Below are positions 1-12,800 of a stretch of 64,000 nt of DNA, piece after piece. Below the pieces are notes generated by a model that saw only the letters and a program-made list of their open reading frames with translations, was not told where the DNA came from and ran no database searches. Each line of letters opens with the position of its first letter. The stretch's first letter is position 1. Source of the stretch: Prosopocoilus inquinatus (taxonomy: Eukaryota; Arthropoda; Insecta; Coleoptera; Lucanidae); the NCBI GenBank assembly GCA_036172665.1, contig CM069870.1, positions 22,170,001-22,234,000 of the forward strand, given 5' to 3'. The position numbers and the translations under genes are program-made.

Positions 1-814
1 CATCATATTTCACCACATTTGTTATTGTTTTTTTTTTATTGAAGCAAGTAAATTTAGAATTTTAAAAAGACGCATGTTACTATAAAAATCTTTTCTTGAT
101 CGACATTTGTATTTGTACTTACATCGTAATTTTTAAAATTAAAAAAAAAATGCCAGCTTCAGGATTTACCAAGAGAAAAAAAAAAACATAAATAAATAAA
201 ATATGAGCAAAGTGTGCCATTTTATTACCATTCTATACAGGGTGTTTGGAAATTGCTAGTAAAAGAAAAACCGTGGCGTCTGGAAGTCCTAAGGAATCCA
301 AGAAACCCATTTTTTTTCCATAAAATAACACCACTCATTATTTGTGTAACCAAGTGGCCGGCTTTCATTTTGGTAATAATAATGTACCGAGTTGTGACTA
401 TTGTGGCAGCTTGTTGTCTTAACTCAGTGGCGCACCAATAACTTTGGTCAAAGTTTTAGTAATTTTTATCTCTAAAACCAAATAATTTTTATTAGAATTT
501 TTTTGTCGATGACTTCAACTCACCATCAACAACTACCAATTTTTTTTGTACTAGCAATTTCCAAACACCCTGTACATTCTGCTACTTTTTTCTTCTTTAT
601 GTCACTAATAATGCTTGTTTTCATTAACTGATGATTTTTAACAAGAAGCTCTTTCTCTGTGAAAAAAAAAAATAAATTTGCTGCTCAAATTAAGTTAATT
701 CAAAGAAAACAAATTCTTAATTAATCAAAAAAAAAAACAAAAAAAGAAATATGTATCTCTGTAATCGATATAAACAAGTATATCTTGAACTAAAAACAAA
801 TTAATTTTTTTTAG
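1..814. other. Upstream of first visible XDH exon; no exon recognised
   Basis: AT-rich sequence. Apart from the MITE at 238-572 nothing is recognised. No start-codon exon encoding the usual short XDH N terminus could be found, so this is most likely intron. Confidence 0.5.
238..572. mobile_element. MITE, mariner-type TA target site
   Basis: The ends CAGGGTGTTTGGAAATTG and its reverse complement form a roughly 24-bp terminal inverted repeat, with TA on both sides (236-237 and 573-574). The length is 335 bp and there is no coding capacity. TA duplication and CAGGG ends are usual for non-autonomous Tc1/mariner elements. Confidence 0.85.
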
Positions 815-872
815 GTTGTGGAAAACAACGCCGATCCAGAATGGACCTTGTTGTATTATTTGAGGAAGAAAT
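815..872 (+). CDS. XDH: XDH exon (first one visible)
   Basis: Acceptor TTTTTTTTAG precedes 815 and the donor GTATCC starts at 873. It encodes [19 protein letters not shown], the start of the N-terminal 2Fe-2S ferredoxin domain, and ends with one base of a Leu codon that the next exon completes. The few residues before it, including the initiator Met, are not recognisable in 1-814. Confidence 0.88.
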
Positions 873-3800
873 GTATCCTTTTTCAACTCGTTTGAAGGTA
901 AAAGATGACGAACCCGTATGCTACAACAAAAGTTAAAAAGTCCACTAAAAAAATGCGGACGCATTATACAAAAACGCAACTTGTTTTTTATCTTATTGAT
1001 TTTCATTGATTACGTCATTTTACAGTTTTTATAACAGGGCTTTAAAATAAATTTAACGTAGCCAGTCTGTAACTATCTGAGGCACGGTTTGTCAAAGCAA
1101 TTTTAATCGGCCGATTAAACTGAACTAACGAGCCCGTTAACATAAACCGAATCGGGCGGGTTTCTGGAAACATTGGATCAGCATCCTGAACTGTATCATC
1201 CAGTAATTTGAATATTTTCCACAAATAAATGTTGGAATGCCATAAATTGAAGGAACACGCGGAGACAGCGAATAGTAGGGTTACATGAATTGCGCATGCG
1301 CCAATTAAGTTAACAGACCTATTTGCCGCGTTGAATTAACCCAGAATTAACCAAAGGATTAAAATGTTTCCGGAAACAGACCCTCGTAAGGCGTGGGCGA
1401 TGTAAGCCTCGCGCCTCGAAGGCTTATTCAGCTTTCTTTAACCATTGCTTTAACTCATGAAAAATATTTAGCTAGCGCCAATCGTTTTTAAAATCTACTC
1501 TAACAATCAGTGTTGCCAAATTACGGATAATTTTCCGAACTGCGGGTAAATTTACCTTATGCGGGTAAGGTAGTGGACAGTTTCTTTTTCTCATATTAAA
1601 TTTTGAACCTAGGTATATTATTATTTATTTTTTAATTAAAACCATTTAATTGTCATAGCATAACAGTATAACACAATATATCAGTAAAAGATAAGTTGTT
1701 GTATTTTAGAACATTAAATTTAAGGACATTTTAGGTAAAATACATTTTTTCAGATTTTTAGTTTTTACAGATCTCTGCATATATTTTAGTTTCATTAGAA
1801 ATAGAGCCATTTGGTTAAACTTTATTTCACTTAAAGTACTAAAAAAAATGTTGCAAATCGTTTTTGATTGCAGTGAAAACCTCAAGCAGGCTCTGTACAG
1901 CTGTTTCAGCTCTGTTTAGGGCTTCATCAGCAGAGAAGTAGCTCGACATTCCCACTGCAGACCAAAAACGACTTGTCCAATTAATTCGCAATTGCGATGT
2001 AATAGTGCTGAACAGATAAAACAGCGACATCCTACGATCGCAATGTCAGGTCAAAAAGCGATCGCAGGATGTCGTTGTTTTATCTGTTCACCTAAAGTAT
2101 GTTTTTTCAATTTTTGTTCACCTATTGCAACTTTTTTTTTACCTAATTTGCCCTTTTATCACCTAAATAATAAATGTTTATATTTAAACGGGATTATTTT
2201 TGCTATCGCTATCTAAAATAAATAAATAATAAATTGTCATTATTATACAGTGAATGTGACTTACAAAGGCTGCGTTCAGATAACCGGAGCAACTGAATTG
2301 CTGACCCATTATGTTGGCATTCAGCGAATGGTGTTCCTGAACGGATAGCACAGCGAACTTTAAAATACGAGCTTTTCGAACTTAGCACCATAAGCGTATC
2401 TGTCTGTTCAATGCATAAGCTGAGTCAGCAACTTAGCTGCTGTGGAGATCTAAACGCGGCTCTTTCAGGCAAACTGAAAAAGGGTCAACAGTGTCATAAT
2501 AAACGAATAAGAAAATATGCGGAAAGTTGAAATCTTTGAATGAAAGGCATTCCCAGTAACAATAATCAAATAATAATTAAATGTATTTCAAGTTTTAAAC
2601 GATAATTTGTTGTTCTAGAGAGTTTATGACAAGCCAGTAAATCAGAGATTAGAATATTAATATTAAATAATTTAAAATAAGACATAGCCAATAATATACG
2701 CAATTTAAATTTTTACAAAATTCAGGATAATGATTTTAATTTTAATGTTTTATTTAATTTTATTGGACGTTTGTAAGTACCTGTCATGAGAAAATAATGA
2801 TAATTTACGACCTAAAAGTCCGACCTTTAGTTATTACTTAATACTCTTAGTTAAAGCGAAGATGTTGGCATTTTTATGAATAAAAATTTGGCAGTTTAAA
2901 TTTTTTTTATAAAATGCGTTTTGCGCCACCAAAGGGCTTCGCAAAGTTTATCTTGCCCACATCAAATTTAAATCTGGCCCCGCCGCTGTCCGGCAACTCA
3001 ACTCTCACCTTAACTTGTACCTAGTTAATCTAATCGGCCTGTTAAATTCGTTCCAGAAACCGTGCCCTACATTGCTAAAAAAAATAACTTTGAATTTTTC
3101 TGGTAATTTTCTTCCCGTCTGTGGTTAATTAAAATTAACTCTTTCTAATTTTATTGCTTTATTTTCCATAACTCTTTGATTCAGTGCGACTATGTGGTAC
3201 GAAATTGGGATGCGCAGAAGGAGGATGCGGCGCTTGCACCGTGATGCTGTCCAAATACGACAGAAAACAGAACAAAATACTGTATCCTTTGTTAAAGTGA
3301 TGTTAATTATTATTTGTTGTTTATTAAGACTGCAATAAGCTGCGGTATTCTTCTTAGAATTAAGGGGAAAACAAAATAATCAGTTTGAAGGATCAATGAA
3401 GAAAACTACTCCTGGAAGGCTGCCACTCTGAAAATTAACACAGATCTTAGGGCTTTGTTTTCGATTACTCAGGATTATTCTCTGAAACTTAATCCAAATA
3501 AATCTAAAGTCATCCTTTTTGATAAAAAGAAATCCTGTGATAATCTCTCAAATATCATTCAGATTTGTATTAATGGCGTTAAGATTCCGTTTGTAACAAA
3601 AGTCAAGAATCTGGGTTTAATAATGGACAATAGTTTCCGGTACCACAGTCAGATCATTAAATATATTAGCAATGCTTATCTTTTTTTAAAGAAAATTTTT
3701 CCTTTTGATCTGTCTTAAACAGGGACATAAAAAGACGCTTATGTGAAGCTTTTGTCGTTTCCCAATTTACTTATTGCATTCCAGTATATCATACAGCCTT

Positions 3801-6800
3801 GGATTCCAAAACTACCTACCGTATTCAGAAAATACAAAATTCCTGTTTAAGGTTAATTTATGGAATCAGAAAATATGATCATATTTCTCATAAACTCAAG
3901 GAAATAAACTGGCTGAACATGAAAAACCGGAGAAAACTTCAAACTTTAAATCTATTTCACAAAATTATATTGTACAAAAGTCCGCCATATTTGTACAATA
4001 AAATACGTTTTCGATCTGATGTTCATAACATAACCACCAGGTTCCGGGGCCTTATATCACCACCACCACATAGGACATCACTTTATGAAAGGTCATTTAC
4101 ATATGCCATTTTCTCCAAGTACAATGACTTACCTCATGAATTTAAACTTTTAAATCCAGCCGCTTTCAAATTACATTTAAAAAATAAATTTCTTGTCGCA
4201 GTAAAATTAATTGATACAGATTGCTACTTAAAATAATCATTTTTCTTACTGGCTGTTCTCTTCCCTTCGTAATTTCGCTGTGTGTACACAAATGTCAATA
4301 TATCAACTTCGTTTATTACAGCAAATTATTTTTTAGCTTCAATAAGATTAATTTAAATTGAATTTAAGTTTTCCTAATTTAGGCATTTTCATATATCGTA
4401 TTTATCTTTATTACTCAAGGTTAAATTTAAAAGCAGAGAAGCTTGCGCTGAATCTGATCACTGAATCACCTTGCGATTGTGTATATTCTTTGTTTCTTTA
4501 TAGCAGTTTTCTGATCTAATTAATTTATATAGGGAGTAACATACAGTATTTATTTGTATTATTTTATGATTTGCACAATAAAGTCATTTATTATTATTAT
4601 TATTGTTAACAGCTGTTACGCAAAAACGGACTTCAGATTCGGACTCAGCGTCCTTGATTCCTCAAATGGCATTTTACTTTTCGCCCGCGCTTCCAACTTA
4701 CTCCGTACGCCTTCTTCTGAAACTAGATGCTTTCAGCGTCTTTTTTTCTTTTTGAAATAATTTACCGTAGTTAGAGCTCATGTAGCACTTCTAACAATTC
4801 CTATTCCTAATGCTGCGAACATCCGGAATTTCAGCTCTAAATTATTTTCTCTCGATATTCAATAAGCAACTTATCACGTAGCTGTGAGATTAAATTCCAC
4901 TGTGTGTGTGTGTGTGTGTGTGTAAGATTTTTGGAAAATTGCCCATTTTTCTGCACGGAAATTAAAAAAGGACTTGATTGTGCTAGTTCCCGATTTAATT
5001 TTGATATAATAAGAATTAAAATTCAGACTTTTGTGACCCTCTACACCCTTAAAAATCCCAACTAAATTTTTGTTGTCACAACTAATTTTTTAGTTAATTT
5101 GTGTTGTGGAAATAGTGTAATATTCGTGATGATTTTTGTTTTCAGCAACAAAATAAAAGTTGCAAAAACTAATTTTAATATTTCTTAACAATGAAAAAAA
5201 TAAAGACAGCTTATAGAAAGCCAGAAATAACTAAATTTTTATTTTATGCAGCTAAACCACCTACAACTAATTTGTCTTATTTGTCACAAGCACAATGGAA
5301 TTTCTAAAACGGTTTTTATAACTAAAGGCGTCAAGTTTTCTGACTAAAAAGTAAGTTACGATAGCTTAAACAATACAACAAAACAAATTATAGTTGAAAT
5401 TACCATGTAATTTTTAAGCGTGTAGATTCTAGAGGGACGAAAATGTCGAAAATTACTTAATGTTGGTCTGGAGCTTTTAAAGCTTAGGCGCATATCTCTC
5501 TGTTTCTGTCTGGCTTCCTATTTAGTTCCTATCTGGGTCGTACGTCGAAAAATTAAAAATTGCTTTTGTAATCTCGTTAGTTTCACCCTAAACGGTTTAT
5601 TTATTCTACTTCAAGTAGCCAACATTAAACTGTCCTCTCCCGTGGTTTATTTTCAAAGATTACGACCATTACAGAATATTGAAGTGGAAACCTTATCCTC
5701 ATTAACAGTGTCAAATTACTTAAGGGTTTTATTTTGTAGAAAAGTTAGACAAATAGGGAAAATCTCCCTTGATTACGCCAATTGGTACGTTACCGCCACC
5801 GACGCTTTTATCAGGGCCGTAGCTGAGGGGGGGGGGGGCGTCAAGGGAGGCTGAGCCTGCCCTGGAAAGTTTTAAGCCTGCCCTACGAAGGCCCAACCTG
5901 ACATAAAAATATTTTAAAAATTCGTAAAGGCATTGAAATAAAAACTTCTAGAGCCCTCCCTTCACTATGACAAGCCTCCCCTGAATATTTAGTCTGGCTA
6001 CGGCCCTGGCTTTAATCTATCTATTAATTTTTTTCTCATGTAATTACTTAGTTTTTTTACTTTAATTTGATTTTCGAAAAGTGCTTGATCTTTGCTCGGA
6101 AACTGTACAAATATTAACCCAAATAATTAGAAAATAAATTTAACGAATCAAAAATAAAAAGGAATATATTAAATACTAAAGTTACAGATAGAAAAAAATA
6201 GGCAACAAAAGAAAAATAAAATGATTTGGGATTTTATGAAGAATTTCCGCAGTTTTAACATTGACAATTGAACATAATAAAATTATCTCCCCAACTGATA
6301 TAATGCGGAATTCTGCAAAAGAGAACCTCTACTGCTCTACAATGTAAAAAGGGGGCCAGCTACGTAAGGCAGCGTTTCCCAAATTTTTAGGTTTCGCGAC
6401 CCCCTTTTTAGTTGTGTGATGTTTCACGCCCTCCCCCCCTCCCCGCCGCCCCATCCATTGATACTAGAACTCGAATACTGATGCCAAATGATTGTCATTT
6501 GCTTATTTTTATAAATATTGATATAGATATACGGTACACGTACAATCTCGAGCATTAAATTTGGGGTGTCACTGTCAAACAAAACGATAGTTTTAATTCC
6601 AGAAATTAGAATCTCCTTAGTTTTAATCAAATACAAATTCGATGCCAATCTATGATAATTTAATAAATTAGTTGCAATTTGTGTTCATTTGCTTTTAGAT
6701 TTTCTCTGCTGCGCCCCCTTGGAAGACTTACGTGCCCCCCTAGGGGGCACGCCCCACAGTTTGGGAAACGCTGACGTAAGGGGAAGAAACTTGGTTCAAA

Positions 6801-9800
6801 GAATTGAACACTTGGTTCATAAAGCACGGTACCGGAATTACATGTCTGACCTTCATTTTGTCCCAAAAACTACATGTTGACCACTTCGCCCCCGACTGAC
6901 GACGACTTATTCCTTTCCTTCTCAATTCGCGCCGGCAGGTTTTGTTTAAAAGATCTTCCCGCATTGCAAAACTAGCTCAGGAGCTGCTACCCTCTAGCGC
7001 GTCCCTTCGGAACTACGATTTCTGAGTGGGTGTTAAATTTTTTCGCACGGGTGCTTTCCTACGCAATTAACAAAAGAAACGTACTTATCAAACAGGATGT
7101 TTAGTAAGCGCGCTTGGAGTTTGATAATAATTTTGAATTAGCTACTCGAATTTCTTTACGCGAAGTTAAAAAGGGATACGCAAGATCATTTAATATTTGA
7201 AGGAAAATAATCTACGTTAGAAATTTCGGCTGCTTACAGTTTCTTTAATCTTAGCTTGTTTCGTGTGATGTGATTCTTAAGCGAGTACGAGTAATGCGTC
7301 AGATAATTAAAATAGTTAACAGGTAATTAAACAAACATAAAAAAATGAAAGTCTCAAGAAGGTACCAAACGGAATGTATTTAACACTACACCTTCACTTA
7401 CAAAATCAAGAAAAAAAAAACAAGAAGAAATGAGCCATTTTATCCCCAAATAACAATAATTTACGAAATATAAAATCAATCCCCTAGCTGATGAGTGAAA
7501 CTCCACACAAGAGAACCTCTGCTCGCTTCCTTGACGAAGTTTCCCAAAGGGGGTGCCAAAAAAGAGAGGAAGTAAACGAGGTTCGAAGTTTAATTCCTTA
7601 ATAGAATTGTAACTCACAACTTTGCGCAGAGACGCACAATTAAACACCACCGCATTTTTACAACTACCCTTGACCAGGCCCAAAGGAAAACTAATTATTC
7701 TTCTCTTGTAGTTATTCCACGCCAAGCAGTTTTGTTTACAAAATATTATCATGCCCTACCAAATTCACCCAGGAGCTGGCGCAGTCTAGCGCGTACTCTC
7801 CGTCAACCAAAGGGTTTTTAACACCATAACGCACCATCTCTTCCAGGAAATATTCACCGTAATGTTTCCACATGCCCGCTCTCTCTCTGTTTATGGATAA
7901 AAGAAACACTTCCAATATCTAAATAGACTTTTAAGACCGCAAGTGGCTGTATTTAGTCTTTTTAGCACCTTTATCCACAAAAGATAAATTTTACATAAAA
8001 CTTCCTCACACATAAACTGATAAGAAAATTTAACAATTTAAAAAAAATGAGATAAAAACGGAGTATTGGTTGTAAATACCTTAAGTTTCAATTTGTTCAA
8101 TAACATTCTTAATGCATCGTCACACTCTATGAAATTAATCTTTAACTCTTAAGTTAGTCATTTAGCAATAAACGCCTGTTTGGCGCCAGTGTGCAGCATG
8201 CACGGTTTTGCCGTAACAACAGTCGAGGGCATCGGTTCCACTAGAACCCGCCTGCACCCGGTCCAAGAAAGAATCGCGAAAGCCCACGGTACGCAATGCG
8301 GCTTTTGCACCCCCGGAATCGTTATGTCCATGTACACGTTGCTCCGCAACCAGGAGAAGCCGTCCATGGACGACTTAGAAACGACATTCCAAGGAAATCT
8401 ATGCAGATGCACCGGCTACAGGCCTATAATCGAAGGCTACAAGAGCTTCACTGAGGAGTGGGAAATGGCACGAAACGGAACAGCCAACGGACACACAAAT
8501 GGACATACAAACGGCGTAACCAACGGCGCAGGCGTCACCAACGGAATCGCCAATGGGGGATGCGGAATGGGGGACAAATGCTGCAAGCTCCAGAAACCCC
8601 AAGAAGGCGAAGACCCATCCGAAGAAGTCCTGTTCCAAAACAGCGAGTTTGCACCGTTCGACCAATCGCAAGAACCCATTTTTCCTCCAGAACTGAAACT
8701 CTACGATACCCTGGATAAACAAAACCTGTATTTCAAAGGCAAGAAGGTGAAGTGGTACAGGCCAACGGACTTGAGCGGTCTGCTCGAGCTGAAAGCCCAA
8801 CACCCCGACGCGAAAATCATCGTTGGGAATACCGAAGTGGGGGTGGAAGTCAAGTTCAAGAATTTCACCTACCCCGTCTTGCTGCAGCCCCTGCAGATTC
8901 CCGAGATGACGGAAATAAAGCGGACGGAGCAGGGATTACAAGTGGGGGCGTCCGTGACCCTGCAGAATTTGGAGGCCGCGCTCAGAGAGAGTTTGGAATC
9001 CGCCCCCGAACATAAGACGCGGGTTTTCCTGTCGGTGGTGAAAATGCTGCGGTGGTTCGCCGGTAAGCAAATTAGGAACGTCGCGGCGATCGGGGGGAAT
9101 ATCATGACGGCGAGCCCCATTTCCGACTTGAACCCCATATTTTTGGCCTGCGGGGCTATTTTGGAGGTGCGCGGCAAGAACAACGCCGTCAGGAAAATTA
9201 AGATGGACGAGAAGTTTTTCACGGGTTACCGCAAGCACGTCGTCAAGAACGAAGAGGTCCTCGTCAGCATCTTGATTCCGTACACTACAGAAAATCAGTA
9301 CTTCTACGCCTACAAGCAAGCACGGCGAAGAGATGATGATATTGCGATCGTAACCGCCGCCTTTAATGTGACTTTTGCACCTAAATCCAACGTCATCAAG
9401 GATATTGACATGGCTTTTGGTGGTATGGCACCTATTACGGTCATGGCTGTGAAAACAAAGCAGAACTTGATTGGGTTGCCCTGGGATCAAAGTACTTTGG
9501 AGAAGGCCTATTCGCTCTTAATAGACGACCTACCCCTATTACCCAACGCCCCCGGTGGAATGATCCAGTATCGAAAATCGCTGACGCTAAGCTTGTTTTT
9601 CCGTGCTTTCCTGAATGTTTGCAAGCAATTGCAAGTTACTTTGCCCAACGTGAGCAAAATTGATGCCAAAGATGAGAGTGGGCTAGATGAATTAGAACCG
9701 GGGAAGCTGAAGAGTTCCCAGTACTTCCAGGTGGTCCCTTCGACCCAACAGAAAAGCGATTTTGTGGGAAGACCCACCGTCCACTTGTCTGCCTTCAAGC

Positions 9801-12800
9801 ACGCCACCGGGGAGGCCATCTACTGCGACGATATTCCTTTCTTTGAGAACGAACTGTACGGGGCGTTCGTCTTCAGCTCCAAGGCTTACGCTAATATAAA
9901 ATCCATCGATCCAAGCGAGGCCTTGCAAATCGAAGGGGTTCATGCCTTCTTCTCCGCCAAGGATCTAAAAGAGGGGCAAAACGCTATGCTTTTCGACGAG
10001 GAGCTCTTCATCTCGAAAACCGTCACAAGTCAAGGGCAAGTACTAGGGATTGTTTTGGCCGTCGATCAAGCTACGGCCCAGGCTGCCGCCAAGAAGGTCA
10101 AAGTGGACTACGAACCCTTGCAACCCGTGATCGTAACAATTGAGGACGCAATCAAACACCAATCCTTCCACGACGAAGAGCCGAGGAAGATGGCGAAGGG
10201 CGATGTGGATAAGGTTTTCAAGGAAGCGGCGCATGTCATTGAGGGTACGTGCAGGACGGGTGGCCAGTATCACTTCTATTTCGAAACTCACTGCAGCGTC
10301 GTCAATCCGAAGAAAGAAGACAACGAAATGGAAATATTCACTTCAAGTCAAATTCCGACTGATATTTCGGTAAGTCCGGAAATAAAAAAAAAAATTGGAG
10401 TAAATGTGTTTGTTTTCAGTCGTTGGTATCCCATATTTTGGGGGTTCCCCAAAATAAAGTCATCACCAAAGTGAAGCGCATCGGTGGTGGATTTGGGGGC
10501 AAAGAGGGAAAATCCGCCCAAATTGCCGCGAGCCTAGCGTTCGCCGCCAACCAACTGAACAGGCCAACTAGAATGATGCTAGACAGAGACGAAGACATGT
10601 TAACCAGTGGTGGAAGACATCCGTTCTATATAAAATACAAGACGGCGTTTAACGAGGAGGGCAAGCTTTTAGGGTGCGAAATATACCTTTACGCCAATGG
10701 AGGTTATTCTAGAACGCTAACAGTCGCTGTAAGTCATACACACCGATCTAATTAATAGCAATAGTAATAGTAATAAGTTGGCTGCTCTTTGTTTTGTCCA
10801 ATCTTTCCTTTTCTGATAAAGTGAAAAAAGGAATTGACTTAATCTTTGTGCTTGTGTGTAAACCATAAATTTGGAAAAATAAGAAAAAAGAACGATTTAT
10901 CGTGTTAACGGGGTGAACTTCCACTATTTTATCTGGGGTGGAGGGCGGGGGGTAAAAAAGTTTGCCAAAGTTTTCCTTTACTTTGGCTTGCAGTTTTCAA
11001 TTAAAAAAAAATTCTTGTGGGCTGAATTCTTTCCACATCCACACCTTTTGTTTTAATTAAACTTTTTTCAACTAAGCCGAGGAAAGTAATATCGAACTTT
11101 TTTACTTCTCCGAATTGTATTATTGTATTCCGGTATACAGGGTGAGTCATTTTTATGCATTTCTGTAATAAATTTCTTATTACCTAATAGAGATAGGGCA
11201 AAACATTTTTAAGAAAAATTGTTGAGGACCAATAACTTTGTTAAATTAGTTAACGTCGATCTGCAATTGTTTTCGAGCGATAACGCCTCTTTCATTTTTT
11301 TTAATTACATGATGTATTTCTATTGCTAACAAAATTTCTATATCTTTCTCATGGTCTAAGATTTAAATAACAAAAAAAATCAGAAAAAACACCAAAAACT
11401 TCTCCATCGCAGTAAGCCACAGTAGCGTGCGAAAATTTCACATTTCTCATTTGTTTGTTTGTTTGTAACAGTCGCAGACAGTGCTGCCAACTTTTTTCAG
11501 GGATTTTTGATGTCATGTCAAAGGGAATTTTTCTTCATTTTTTATAAAAATAAATATAGTTTAAACAGCTACAGTCTACGATCGCTTCTGCCGATGAAAC
11601 CTCGAATAGGGTTGAAACAGCTATACAGAGGCGGCTCGAGGGATTCACTGCAATCAAAAACGATTTGCAACAAAATTTCTCAAAATAAATGTAGTTATTC
11701 CAAACTTCTGGTATTGGCATGGTATTCACTTATTTTTGTCGTTATTACTGTACACAAAAAATCATAAAAAGGTAAATGTGGTTATAACAGAATTCATAGA
11801 GATCTCACGTTTCACGTCAATCTTGTAAACCACAGGAGAACTATTAAAATAAAAATTCATTTCAAATTTCGCGCCGATAAGTTGCAGTTCGACGAAATAT
11901 ACATAGATGGCGCTGACGTCACACAATTTCTGAAAGACTTCTCGATGAAATCTCTTAGAAATTAAAAATTTAAAAATGCGCATCCTCGATGATCTTTTTA
12001 GTATTTTTATTTATTTTAAAACAGTCTGATTTTATTCGAAGCTTTTTTTTCTCTTTATTGAAATCCATTTCGAAAAAGGGACTTTCGGACATGAAAAGAG
12101 AATTTTTCACGAACGATTAAAATAAAAATTCATTTCAAATTTCGCGCAGACAGATTGCAGTTCGACGAAATATACATAGATGGCGCTGACGTCACACAAT
12201 TTCTGAAAGACTTCTCGATGAAATCTGTTAAAAGTTAAAAATTTAATAATGTGCATCTTCGATAATTTTGTTTTCAGTATTTTTGTTTATTTTAAAACAG
12301 TCTGATTTCATTTGAAGCTTGTTTTCTGTGTTGAAATTAAACTCCATTTCAAAAACGGGAATGTCGGACATGAAAAGGGAATTTTTCACGAGCGATTAAA
12401 ATAAAAATTCATTTCAAATTCGATCGCCGACATCGACAGACTGCAGTTCGACAAAATATACATAGATGGCGCTGACGTTACACAATTTCTGAAAGATTTC
12501 TTGATGAAATCTGTTGAAGTTAAAAATTTTAAAACGCGCTTTTTTCTGACAATTTTTCTTATCTAAGGTAACAACACTGTTAGACCATTAGAAAGAGAAA
12601 AAGATTTTCTATCAAAATTCCATCATTAGAATATATATGTAATTAAAAAAAAATGAAGGAGACGCGATCGCTCGAAAACAGAGCACCAACTGTTGTCCAG
12701 AAGAAAAAACTATTTTAATCGAATTTCGACGTTCTCAAAACCCCGCCAATTCTAACACCGCAGTGACATTAAAATTTCAAAATAATGTCGTGACGGGAGT

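Larger units (their letters stand above)
873..3184 (+). other. XDH intron 1
   Basis: It holds the hammerhead-bearing repeat (about 1843-2090). A degenerate inverted pair, about 1080-1140 against 3000-3066, shares GGCACGGTTT and CGGCCGATTA-like words and may be the ends of an old element. No coding sequence is seen. Confidence 0.75.
3282..8157 (+). other. XDH intron 2
   Basis: A 4.9-kb intron carrying a non-LTR remnant, a (TG)n run and two hAT-type MITEs. A pair of related blocks, about 6280-7000 and 7470-7800, shares AAGAGAACCTCT and TCTAGCGCGT; the second hAT element interrupts the first block. Confidence 0.75.

Noticed and set aside
1080..3066. Possible large inverted-repeat element in XDH intron 1
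   Set aside because: The two ends share only scattered words and no target duplication, so the boundaries cannot be supported.
5642..5854. 70-codon + strand frame
   Set aside because: It ends inside the hAT MITE poly-G tract and has no recognisable protein features.
10370..10474. Read-through of the XDH frame past 10369
   Set aside because: The residues after PTDIS do not fit the family, whereas splicing with GTAAGT..TTTTCAG restores [13 protein letters not shown] and the GGGFGGKE motif.
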